7,104 bases of DNA from CAYOMP01 sp964405075 (GTDB taxonomy: Bacteria; Bacillota; Clostridia; Lachnospirales; Lachnospiraceae): the NCBI GenBank assembly GCA_964405075.1, contig CAYOMP010000145.1, forward strand, positions 1 to 7,104, written 5' to 3'. Both the position numbers and the translations under genes were made by a program. Within the stretch, counting starts at the first letter, position 1. Every line of letters starts with the position of its first letter. The notes below the pieces were generated by a model, which did no database searches, was not told the origin of the DNA, and saw only the letters and a program-made list of their open reading frames with translations. This document shows positions 1-6,412 of this stretch, one piece after another.

Positions 1-383
1 GTGAAAAGTACAAGCCAAATGGAATGATTTTATCATATCCTGTTATTTCATCAGGAGAGTTTGCTCATGTTGGAAGCTTTAAGAATTTGCTAGGTGATAA
101 ATATGCAGATGAAGAAATTAAAAAATTGGTTTCTTTAGAATATCAAGTATCAAAAGATACTCCAAAGGCGTTTATTTGGCATACTTTTGAAGATAAGTCA
201 GTACCTGTTGAGAATTCTTTGAGATTTGCGATGGCATTAAGGGAAAAAGATATTTCGTTTGCCATGCATATATATGAACATGGTGGACATGGTTTATCAC
301 TGGGAACTAAAGAAGTTGGAACTGTAGAATTAGAAGTACAAGGTTGGATTGATGAATTAGAACAATGGATTCAACTGGTATAG
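1..383 (+). CDS. Alpha/beta-hydrolase, probable acetyl-esterase-like enzyme, 3' part only
   Basis: This is the C-terminal 126 residues of a serine hydrolase whose start and nucleophile-serine elbow lie before the window; the reading frame begins at base 3. The visible part fits the last third of an alpha/beta-hydrolase of the esterase/lipase (Aes/BD-FAE-like) group. A strand is followed by the motif SYPVISSGEFAHVGSF. Next comes the acid-bearing strand FIWHTFEDKSVPVENS, whose Asp at about 192-194 is the likely triad acid. The third element is YEHGGHGLSLG, whose second His at about 288-290 is the likely triad base. The VPVENS stretch and the HGGHGL motif are typical of this family. Esterases like this often deacetylate plant polysaccharides or oligosaccharides in gut Clostridia, but the substrate here is inference. 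The chemoreceptor gene starts only 9 bases after the stop, so the two are probably co-transcribed. No signal peptide can be judged because the N-terminus is missing. Confidence 0.85.
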   Translation, partial: EKYKPNGMILSYPVISSGEFAHVGSFKNLLGDKYADEEIKKLVSLEYQVSKDTPKAFIWHTFEDKSVPVENSLRFAMALREKDISFAMHIYEHGGHGLSLGTKEVGTVELEVQGWIDELEQWIQLV

Positions 384-392
384 GAGGGTACA

Positions 393-1880
393 ATGGATTT
401 ATTTGAAAAGCAGCAGATTAGAAAGAGTAAGGCAGGTATGGTTATTGCTAATATTATAATTGCTTTTATTTTATTAAGTACAATAACTGAAATACTTGCA
501 GGTAAAATGAGTACTGTAAGTGGAATTGTTATTTGTGTTGTATATTTATTGATTATTGTTGGTAATCTTGTGGCATACACTGCATTAAGAGGTTCTTATA
601 ATTTTATGAGAATATGTCTTTTAACCTTAGCAATAGCATATGTTATCGTGTGCTTTTCAAGTGCTAACACTTTTTCTTATGCATATGTATTTCCAATGCT
701 TATAGCTATTTTAGTATTTATGGATAAAAAGTACATGATAGGCGGAGGGTTATTAGCTAGTATTGTTAATATTTTAGTTTGTATCAAATATATAATGGGA
801 GCTGGTGGGGATAAAGCACTAATTTATCAGTACTTTATTCAGACTATAATTGTTATTATAGTTGCTGTAGGTACAGCCATCGTTTGCCATTTACATAGAA
901 TTATTGGCGAGGAAAATGAATCTGTAATTAGAGCTAAGGCTGATGAACAAAGAAATATTGCAGAGCAAATAGTTCAATATGCAGAAGAATTAACTGAAAA
1001 GTTTGATGGAGCAAAGGAATTGATTTCTGAACTTAATAAATGTATGCAGTCAAACAATTTTGCTGTTTCAAATATTGCAGAGAGTACCCAGTCTACAGCT
1101 GAGGCAATAGAACACCAGAATACAATGACATATGACATTCAACATAATATTGAAGAAGCCAGAAATGAAACAGAAAATATGAAATCAGCGTCAGAAGTTA
1201 CTAGAAACATAGTGGTTGAAGGCGAAGAAGCTATTCAGGAATTAAAGAAACAGGCAGATATTGTTAATGAAGTAAGTGAAAATACAAAGATTACTACAAA
1301 TAGACTGAATGACAGAATTAAAGGTGTTGAAGAGATTATTGGAAGTATTCTAAGCATTTCTTCTCAGACAAACCTTTTAGCACTTAATGCATCAATTGAA
1401 GCAGCAAGAGCTGGAGAAGCAGGAAAGGGATTTGCAGTAGTAGCTGATGAAATAAGAGAGTTATCAGAAGAAACTAAGAATGCAACAAATAAAATTACAG
1501 ATATTATTAATCAGTTAACAGTAGATGCAAAAGAAGCTACTAATAGTATGGAACAGTCTATGGAAGCTTCTAAAAAACAAAATGAATTAATTGCAACTAC
1601 AGGTGCAAAATTTGACAGCATTAGTATGGAAATAGACAAATTGTACGAACAGGCTACAGACATGAATGGCTTGGTAGCTGACATAGTAGTGGCAAATACA
1701 GCTATTTCCGATAGTATTTCACAATTGTCGGCAACTAGTGAAGAAGTATCAGCAGCATCTACAGAAGGTATGTCATTAAGTGAAAATGCAATGACAGTAC
1801 TTAAAAAAGTAAATGAATTATTAGGAGAAATATATGCCATTGCAGAAAATTTAAATAAATGTGCAGAGCAAGAGAATTAA
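393..1880 (+). CDS. Methyl-accepting chemotaxis protein, multi-TM, without HAMP
   Basis: This is a 495-residue transmembrane chemoreceptor that would relay a signal to a CheA/CheW array. About six hydrophobic helices fill the N-terminal third (roughly 15-37, 41-63, 72-90, 97-110, 115-135 and 146-166), with only short loops between them, so there is no extracellular ligand-binding domain. A long cytoplasmic coiled-coil hairpin runs from about 171 to the end. The highly conserved tip at 325-352 (QTNLLALNASIEAARAGEAG, then KGFAVVAD) is the kinase-contact region. A methylation-helix-like segment, QLSATSEEVSAASTEG, is at about 444-459. I see no HAMP domain after the last helix and no C-terminal CheR-binding pentapeptide; the protein ends NKCAEQEN. 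The start is supported by AGGAGG at 382-387, overlapping the stop of the upstream hydrolase gene and 5 bases before the ATG. The class is certain; the stimulus is unknown, with membrane state or a small hydrophobic ligand as guesses. Confidence 0.95.
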   Translation: MDLFEKQQIRKSKAGMVIANIIIAFILLSTITEILAGKMSTVSGIVICVVYLLIIVGNLVAYTALRGSYNFMRICLLTLAIAYVIVCFSSANTFSYAYVFPMLIAILVFMDKKYMIGGGLLASIVNILVCIKYIMGAGGDKALIYQYFIQTIIVIIVAVGTAIVCHLHRIIGEENESVIRAKADEQRNIAEQIVQYAEELTEKFDGAKELISELNKCMQSNNFAVSNIAESTQSTAEAIEHQNTMTYDIQHNIEEARNETENMKSASEVTRNIVVEGEEAIQELKKQADIVNEVSENTKITTNRLNDRIKGVEEIIGSILSISSQTNLLALNASIEAARAGEAGKGFAVVADEIRELSEETKNATNKITDIINQLTVDAKEATNSMEQSMEASKKQNELIATTGAKFDSISMEIDKLYEQATDMNGLVADIVVANTAISDSISQLSATSEEVSAASTEGMSLSENAMTVLKKVNELLGEIYAIAENLNKCAEQEN

Positions 1881-1882
1881 TT

Positions 1883-1888
1883 GAGGTG
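1883..1888 (+). promoter_or_regulatory. Ribosome binding site GAGGTG that decides a GTG start
   Basis: The sequence GAGGTG lies 5 bases before the GTG at 1894. It includes the first base of the alternative GTG at 1888, so the latter would have no spacer. This favours the shorter start for the four-helix membrane protein. Confidence 0.6.
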
Positions 1889-1893
1889 TGAAA

Positions 1894-2280
1894 GTGAAAA
1901 ATCCATTGGCAAGATTTATTATAGGACTAGTTATGTTAGTAGCAGGATTATATTGGTTTATGGCTAATGTAACAGTGCATACTGACTTTGGAATAAGACT
2001 TTTTGGAAGACAGTTTGGAATGGGATTAGTGGTAGTTCCGTTTATAGCTGGAATTATATGGCTGTTTACTAATGTAGACTCTTTTGGAGCTAAGTTACTA
2101 ACTTTGATAGGAGTCGTGATTATCATTGCATCCATTATTATGAATATTGACTTTTATTTTCGACCAGTATCATTATATCAATATTTGATTATGCTAATAA
2201 TGATATTTGGTGGTGGAGCATTAGTAGGACAGGTGCTATTTAAAAGTCCAAAAGAAGATAAGAAAGATAAAAAGGATTAA
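1894..2280 (+). CDS. Small four-helix membrane protein of unknown function
   Basis: I do not recognise this 128-residue protein. It has four hydrophobic segments (about 7-25, 42-60, 66-86 and 96-116) joined by short loops, including a basic loop with FGIRLFGRQFG between the first two. It ends in a strongly charged lysine/aspartate tail (SPKEDKKDKKD) that is probably cytoplasmic. There is no signal peptide beyond the first helix and no recognisable catalytic motif. Two in-frame GTG codons can serve as start, at 1888 and 1894. I choose 1894 because the Shine-Dalgarno GAGGTG at 1883-1888 lies 5 bases before it, whereas it overlaps the 1888 codon. The gene starts 13 bases after the chemoreceptor stop and is followed directly by a terminator, so it is probably the last gene of that operon. 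A role accessory to the chemoreceptor is possible but is inference only from position. Confidence 0.75.
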   Translation: MKNPLARFIIGLVMLVAGLYWFMANVTVHTDFGIRLFGRQFGMGLVVVPFIAGIIWLFTNVDSFGAKLLTLIGVVIIIASIIMNIDFYFRPVSLYQYLIMLIMIFGGGALVGQVLFKSPKEDKKDKKD

Positions 2281-2286
2281 TCAAGT

Positions 2287-2321
2287 AAAAGCCTTGCGAC
2301 AGAAAATGTCGCAAGGCTTTT
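2287..2321. terminator. Bidirectional rho-independent terminator between convergent genes
   Basis: A perfect 15-base-pair hairpin has arms at 2287-2301 and 2307-2321 around the loop GAAAA. The core GCCTTGCGACA pairs with TGTCGCAAGGC. It is flanked by AAAA on the left and TTTT on the right, so it gives a U-run on either strand. It lies 6 bases after the stop of the plus-strand membrane-protein gene and about 20 bases beyond the stop of the minus-strand udk, so it can end both transcripts. The right-hand T-run is short, but the following bases are T-rich. Confidence 0.9.
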
Positions 2322-2340
2322 GTAATTGTATTTATCTCTT

Positions 2341-2970
2341 TTATTTATCTGATGTAGTCTCTAACTGAGTTTTTAAATGTTCAATTAACATACTGATTGC
2401 AGGGGTGTTACTGCCACCTCTAGGGATGATAACATCAGCATATTTCTTACTTGGTTCAATAAATTCTTCATGCATAGGCTTTACCGTTTCTGAATACTGT
2501 TTAACAACAGATTCAATGCTACGTCCACGTTCTTGCATATCACGCATTATTCGTCTCATTAATCTTTCATCAGCATCAGTGTCTACGAAAATCTTAATAT
2601 CCATTAAGTCTCTTAACTTTGGATTTTCTAAAACCAGAATACCTTCTACTATGATAACTTTTTTTGGATAAACTGTTACTGTTTCTTTGGCACGATTATG
2701 AATAGTGTAATCATAAACAGGACGCTGAATCGAATAGCCTTGTTTTAATAGTTTCAAATCACTAATAAGACGCTCTGTGTCAAATGAATTTGGATGATCG
2801 TAATTTAGTTTTTCACGTTCTTCAAAAGGCATATCATTATGAGCTAAGTAATAGCAGTCATGATTTATCAATTCAATGTCGTTTTGAAAATATTCTTTTA
2901 ATTTGTTAACTATTGTTGTTTTTCCGGAAGCTGTTCCACCGGCAATTCCAATTACATATATTTTTTCCAT
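2341..2970 (-). CDS. udk: Uridine kinase (uridine/cytidine monophosphokinase)
   Basis: This cytoplasmic enzyme phosphorylates uridine and cytidine to UMP and CMP in pyrimidine salvage. At 209 residues it matches the usual bacterial Udk length. The P-loop GGTASGKTT is at 11-19 and is followed by the NHDCYY segment at 36-41. The acceptor-side motif YDHPNSFD is at 57-64 and the nucleoside-binding YDYTIHNR at 86-93. A Walker-B-like strand VIIVEGIL is at 105-112, and the arginine-rich lid DADERLMRRIMRDMQERGRS is at 132-151. PRGGSN near 183-188 is also typical. The ATG at 2968-2970 is preceded on the minus strand by GGAGG with a suitable spacer. A near-consensus promoter lies just upstream, so the leader is short and no control element is evident. 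It stands alone and converges on the chemoreceptor operon. All diagnostic motifs are present and nothing looks damaged. Confidence 0.97.
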   Translation of the reverse strand: MEKIYVIGIAGGTASGKTTIVNKLKEYFQNDIELINHDCYYLAHNDMPFEEREKLNYDHPNSFDTERLISDLKLLKQGYSIQRPVYDYTIHNRAKETVTVYPKKVIIVEGILVLENPKLRDLMDIKIFVDTDADERLMRRIMRDMQERGRSIESVVKQYSETVKPMHEEFIEPSKKYADVIIPRGGSNTPAISMLIEHLKTQLETTSDK

Positions 2971-3003
2971 TTTTGACCTCCAAAATGGTATTTATCATAT
3001 GAC

Positions 3004-3032
3004 ATTATATGACAAGTGGAGATTCATTTCAA
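3004..3032 (-). promoter_or_regulatory. Sigma-A type promoter of udk
   Basis: On the minus strand, TTGAAA (complement of 3027-3032) and a perfect TATAAT (complement of 3004-3009) are separated by exactly 17 bases. Transcription would begin near 2997, giving a leader of about 27 bases before the udk ATG, with the Shine-Dalgarno inside it. Confidence 0.8.
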
Positions 3033-3111
3033 TATAGTTTTTTATGATTTGACATAGAATACTCGTGACTTTAGTTATGAGATGAATGGGAAAATATAGA
3101 TTAAAGTAATA

Positions 3112-3141
3112 TTGACAAGATGAAATAAAAAGTAGTAAATT
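3112..3141 (+). promoter_or_regulatory. Probable malQ promoter
   Basis: A perfect TTGACA at 3112-3117 is followed after 18 bases by TAAATT at 3136-3141, which matches the -10 consensus at four of six positions. Transcription would begin near 3148 and give a leader of about 175 bases, unusually long for a simple enzyme gene. I saw no clear LacI-type or catabolite-control operator at this site. Confidence 0.45.
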
Positions 3142-3158
3142 TAGTAAGTAGCGAAAAA

Positions 3159-3204
3159 AGACGAAAATTTTATTGCTTGATACAAGAACTTGTGATTTAC
3201 GTCT
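3159..3204 (+). promoter_or_regulatory. Possible stem-loop in the malQ leader
   Basis: AGACG (3159-3163) and AAAT (3165-3168) can pair with ATTT (3195-3198) and CGTCT (3200-3204), with one A-A mismatch. Inside lies the inverted repeat ACAAG-aa-CTTGT (3182-3193). A competing pairing, CTTG-ata-CAAG, uses the same CAAG. Known riboswitch families are not recognised, and the element may be chance in AT-rich DNA. Confidence 0.3.
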
Positions 3205-3322
3205 GTAGTGTAGAGAATACTATGCCTGCATGAGGATTTGAAGAGTATCGCGAAAATTATGGAGCGTGCTTCTTATATTTTAAGTTTTTAGATGAATTTG
3301 TATGTAAAGAAAAGGTAAGTTT

Positions 3323-4813
3323 ATGGGAGATAAGAATTTTATACGAGGAGCAGGAATATTACTGCCTGTAACCAGTTTGCCGTCTTCTTACGGTATTGGG
3401 ACTATGGGAGAAGAGGCATATAGATTTATAGATTTATTAGTTGAATTAAGACAAAGATATTGGCATGTATTACCAATAGGACCTACAAGTTTTGGAGATA
3501 GTCCGTATTTAAGTTTTTCAGCCTTTGCAGGTAATCCATATCTAATCGATTTAGATGATTTGGTAAGTGATGGTTTGCTAAAGTTAGAAGAAATCAGAAA
3601 TATCGATTGGGGCGAGAATCTTGAGAGTATAGATTATTCTTTGATTTTTAATAATAGATTTTTTGTATTAAAGAAAGCCTTTGAAAGATTTAATATTGAA
3701 GATGATGAATTTATTGAGTTTAAAAAAGAAAATGAGTATTGGTTAAATGATTATGCATTATTCATGGCATTAAAAAATTTCTTTAACAATAAGGCATGGA
3801 ATGAGTGGGATGAAGAGTATAAAAACAGAAAGTTAGATATATTGGACAAATTTGAAAAAGATAATGAAGACGAAATCGTCTTTTGGAAATTCTGTCAGTT
3901 CAAATTCTTTTCACAGTGGGCAAAACTTCGTAGCTACGCTGATAGCAGAGGAATTGAAATTATTGGGGATATGCCTTTATATATTGCATTTGATAGTGCG
4001 GATGTTTGGGCAAATACAGATAAATTTTTATTGGATGAAAACCATAACCCTACGCTGGTAGCAGGCTGTCCGCCGGATGCTTTTAGTGCAACAGGGCAAA
4101 AATGGGGAAATCCTATATATAAATGGGATGAAATGGAAAAGGATAATTTTGAATGGTGGAGCAAAAGATTAGAGGCAAATTCCAAATTATTTCATATTTT
4201 TAGAATTAACCAGTTTGTAAGTATTGTAAGATATTATGGAATTCCATACAAAAATGTGGATGCTACAAAGGGAAAATGGTATAAGGGTCCTGGTAAAAAA
4301 ATGGCCGATGTAATCGAAAACAGTATTGGTAACAGTAGAATTATTCCAGAAGATTTAGGTGTATTCATTCCGGGAGCGAGGAAATTAATAGGAAAAAAAG
4401 GATGGCCTCAGATGAAGATTTTGCAGTTTGCTTTTGACAATGGTAGTGAGGAAGAATATTTGCCGCATAATTATAATAGTACAAATATTGTTGTTTATGG
4501 TGGAACTCACGATAATGATACATTAGTAGGGCATTTTCAGAAGAAAACCAATGAGGAGTTGCAGTTTGTTTTTGACTATCTGGGGGTTAGTACAAGAGAA
4601 GAGATTCCGGATGGAATTATCAGATTGGGATATTCGAGTATTGCAGACATTGTTATATATCAGATGCAGGATATTCTTAAACTGGATAATACCACAAGAA
4701 TGAACCAACCAACCACAGTAGGAATGAACTGGAGATGGCGTATGTGGAAGGATAGTTTTACTGATGAGAGAAAGGAATGGATTAGAAAACTGTCTATTGT
4801 CTACCGCAGATGA
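3323..4813 (+). CDS. malQ: GH77 4-alpha-glucanotransferase homologue with altered nucleophile
   Basis: This 496-residue protein is a full-length match in style to amylomaltase/MalQ (GH77), which transfers alpha-1,4-glucan segments in maltodextrin and glycogen metabolism in the cytoplasm. The family motifs occur in order: GILLPVTSLPSSYGIGTMG at 11-29, PIGPTSFGDSPYLSFSAFAGNP at 51-72, GDMPLYIAFDSADVWAN at 215-231, and GCPPDAFSATGQKWGNP at 248-264. They are followed by KGPG at 321-324, PEDLG at 342-346 with the acid/base Glu343, GGTHDNDT at 393-400 with Asp397, and NWRWR at 469-473. The usual RIDHF motif, whose Asp is the nucleophile, reads RINQF at 294-298: Asn296 replaces Asp and Gln297 replaces His. 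The 47-residue spacing from 296 to Glu343 matches well-studied amylomaltases. Normal transferase activity is therefore doubtful, though the fold and glucan-binding sites appear kept. The ATG at 3323 has AAGG 7 bases upstream. Confidence 0.92.
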   Translation: MGDKNFIRGAGILLPVTSLPSSYGIGTMGEEAYRFIDLLVELRQRYWHVLPIGPTSFGDSPYLSFSAFAGNPYLIDLDDLVSDGLLKLEEIRNIDWGENLESIDYSLIFNNRFFVLKKAFERFNIEDDEFIEFKKENEYWLNDYALFMALKNFFNNKAWNEWDEEYKNRKLDILDKFEKDNEDEIVFWKFCQFKFFSQWAKLRSYADSRGIEIIGDMPLYIAFDSADVWANTDKFLLDENHNPTLVAGCPPDAFSATGQKWGNPIYKWDEMEKDNFEWWSKRLEANSKLFHIFRINQFVSIVRYYGIPYKNVDATKGKWYKGPGKKMADVIENSIGNSRIIPEDLGVFIPGARKLIGKKGWPQMKILQFAFDNGSEEEYLPHNYNSTNIVVYGGTHDNDTLVGHFQKKTNEELQFVFDYLGVSTREEIPDGIIRLGYSSIADIVIYQMQDILKLDNTTRMNQPTTVGMNWRWRMWKDSFTDERKEWIRKLSIVYRR

Positions 4814-4839
4814 GATAAATGGAGAAAACGAGTATTTCC

Positions 4840-4870
4840 TTGACAAAGAATAAACTTTTGATAGTATAGT
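4840..4870 (+). promoter_or_regulatory. Probable promoter of the MATE transporter gene
   Basis: A perfect TTGACA at 4840-4845 is followed by two overlapping -10 candidates: TAGTAT (4862-4867, 16-base spacer) and the better-matching TATAGT (4865-4870, 19-base spacer). No terminator is evident after malQ, so read-through from malQ may add to expression. Confidence 0.55.
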
Positions 4871-4887
4871 AAAAGATGATGATTGTT

Positions 4888-4893
4888 AAGGAG
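4888..4893 (+). promoter_or_regulatory. Ribosome binding site AAGGAG fixing the MATE start
   Basis: AAGGAG lies 7 bases before the ATG at 4901. It rules out the in-frame TTG at 4883, which lies upstream of this site and has none of its own. Confidence 0.8.
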
Positions 4894-4900
4894 ATTGATT

Positions 4901-6220
4901 ATGAAAACATATAGTGAGCCTTCAATAAGAAAAGTATTTGTAAAATATGTATCTCAAAATATTTTGGGAATGTTGGGAATATCAGCATATATTTTGGCAG
5001 ATACTTTTTTTATTTCAAAATCGGCAGGTGCTGATGGAATAACTGCTCTCAATCTGGTATTGCCAATATATAGCCTGATATTTGCGATTGGTGCAATGAT
5101 GGGAGTAGGGTCTGCAACAAGGTTTAAAATAGATAGAGCGAAAAAAGAAAAAGGAGCCGAGCTTTATTTTTCGAATGCTATTGGTTTTGCAATAATTATA
5201 GGAATGATTTTTATTATTTTGGGTGTATCTGTACCTGAAAAAATAGTGACTTTTATGGGTGGAAGTCCGGAAATTGTTGAGGTTGGGGCTACTTATACCA
5301 GAATTTTTATGATATTTACACCATTTTTCATGCTGAATCATATATTTAATGCTTTTGTTAGAAATGATGATAATCCAACCCTTGCAATGATAGCTACTTT
5401 TTCAAGCAGTATATTTAATATAGTAATGGATTATGTGTTGATGTTTCCTTTGAAGTTAGGAATGACGGGAGCTGCGTTAGCTACAGCCTTTTCACCTATT
5501 GTAGGAATTTGTATTTGTTGTATACATTTGTTTTCAAAGAGAAGTACTATAAAAATAAAGTTATGTAAACCGTCTTTTAAAAGATTATTTGCTGCCTGTC
5601 AATTAGGTATTTCTGCATTTGTTGGAGAAATATCATCAGGTGTGACAACAATGGTATTTAATGTATTGATATTAGGAATTGCAGGAAATATTGGAGTGGC
5701 AGCATATGGTATAATTGCCAATACTGCAATCGTAGCAGTGTCAATATTTAATTGAATTGCTCAGGGAGCACAACCTATATTAAGTGATGCATTTGGAAAA
5801 GCAGATAGCAAAGCATTGAGAAAGGTCCTTATAATGTCAGTTAAATTAGCTGTTGCAATGGCTGTAGTTATTTTATTAGCTATAAATATGTGGTCAGAAG
5901 AAATAGTTGGATTTTTTAATAGTGAGAATAATACAGAAATGGCAGAGTATGCCATAAAAGGTATTAAAATATACTTTTTTGGCTTTTTATTTGCAGGATT
6001 TAACATTGTTGGAACAGGTTTTTTAAGTGCTACAGACAATGCGGGATGGGCATTTATTACTTCAATTTTAAGAGGCTTTGTGGCAATTACTGTTTGTGCC
6101 ATAGTTTTGGCAAAATTATTTGGTATGTTAGGAATATGGACAGCTTTTTTTGTAGCCGAAATGATTACGGCAGTAGTTATGTGTATTGCTACCATTAAGA
6201 CCTGCAAGAGTGTTTTGTGA
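4901..6220 (+). pseudogene. MATE-family efflux transporter interrupted by an in-frame TGA
   Basis: Read through the stop, this is one 439-residue MATE (multidrug and toxic compound extrusion) protein, the normal length for the family. Such proteins are inner-membrane Na+ or H+ antiporters that export drugs or metabolites, with twelve helices in two homologous halves. The first half shows the ADTFFISKSAGADGITALNLVLPIYSL region and the family-typical AFVRNDDNPT at 151-160. The second half begins near GNIGVAAYGIIANTAIVAVSIFN. At residue 285 the codon is TGA (5753-5755). The frame then continues with IAQGAQPILSDAFGKADSKALRKV, as in intact homologues, where glycine normally precedes IAQG. One base change, GGA to TGA, explains this. 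The rest, including a hydrophobic C-terminal half ending KTCKSVL, has no other lesion. The product as read would be 284 residues, so it is probably a recent pseudogene, but a base-call error, read-through or restart at ATG 5834 cannot be excluded. Confidence 0.85.
5753..5755 (+). other. In-frame TGA in the MATE gene at an expected glycine codon
   Basis: The reading frame of the transporter is identical before and after this codon, so it is a nonsense change rather than a frameshift. TGA is used as an ordinary stop by malQ (4811-4813) and at the end of this same gene (6218-6220), which argues against genome-wide recoding. Confidence 0.85.
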
Positions 6221-6376
6221 TGTTACAGAAAAGAATGTACTGAATTAACATAAGAAAGTGCTTAGGATTCTTATGATGTAAAAAGCATTCTGTGTAAGAT
6301 GCTAGCTTACAAAAAGAAGTTTGTCATAAAGACACCATTTGCCTACGAAGAGTTTAGAAAAACTAAGAGAAAAACA
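6221..6376. other. Non-coding stretch between the MATE gene and the ileS promoter
   Basis: No gene is visible here. Weak hairpins occur, such as TGCTT (6259-6263) with AAGCA (6283-6287), extended by AGAA/TTCT across a two-base bulge, and GTAAG (6294-6298) with CTTAC (6306-6310). Neither is followed by a T-run, so I cannot call a terminator for the transporter gene. Confidence 0.5.
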
Positions 6377-6406
6377 TTGACAAATCTTTAATTAAGGAAT
6401 TATAAT
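6377..6406 (+). promoter_or_regulatory. Sigma-A promoter of the ileS T-box leader
   Basis: Perfect TTGACA (6377-6382) and perfect TATAAT (6401-6406) are separated by 18 bases. Transcription would begin near 6413, about 330 bases before the ileS ATG, leaving room for the whole T-box leader. Confidence 0.88.
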
Positions 6407-6412
6407 GTCTTA

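Larger units (their letters stand above)
2971..3322. other. Intergenic region between divergent udk and malQ
   Basis: This 352-base stretch has no convincing gene. It holds the udk promoter (3004-3032, minus), a second TTGACA at 3049-3054 on the plus strand without a good -10, the likely malQ promoter (3112-3141, plus), and a potential stem-loop at 3159-3204 in the malQ leader. From about 3220 to 3322 I find nothing recognisable apart from the malQ Shine-Dalgarno AAGG (3312-3315). A 22-codon open stretch here has no start context and was not called. Confidence 0.6.

Noticed and set aside
1511..1840. Long open frame on the minus strand inside the chemoreceptor gene.
   Set aside because: It lies antisense to the conserved signalling domain, has no ribosome binding site, and is explained by the codon composition of the real gene.
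3049..3080. A second TTGACA at 3049-3054 as the malQ promoter.
   Set aside because: No good -10 box lies 16-18 bases downstream; the TTGACA at 3112 has a better partner.
3223..3290. A short open stretch reading LHEDLKSIAKIMERASYILSF, considered as a small gene or a gene remnant.
   Set aside because: It has only 22 codons, no start with a ribosome binding site, stops on both sides, and I recognise no family.
4883..4900. TTG at 4883 as start of the MATE gene.
   Set aside because: A strong AAGGAG at 4888-4893 sits 7 bases before the ATG at 4901, and the TTG has no ribosome binding site.
5753..5790. TGA followed by a small hairpin (TGCTC-AGG-GAGCA at 5758-5770), considered as selenocysteine insertion.
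   Set aside because: The stem starts only two bases after the TGA and is tiny, the loop lacks features of a bacterial SECIS, and the expected residue is glycine in a transporter that has no use for selenocysteine.
5761..6207. Long open frame on the minus strand opposite the second part of the MATE gene.
   Set aside because: The plus strand here encodes the conserved MATE C-terminal half in frame with the first part; the antisense frame has no recognisable protein features.
4901..6220. Genome-wide recoding of TGA as glycine or tryptophan.
   Set aside because: malQ ends with TGA at 4811-4813 and the MATE frame itself ends with TGA at 6218-6220, both at natural family C-termini. A single interrupted gene does not support a changed code.
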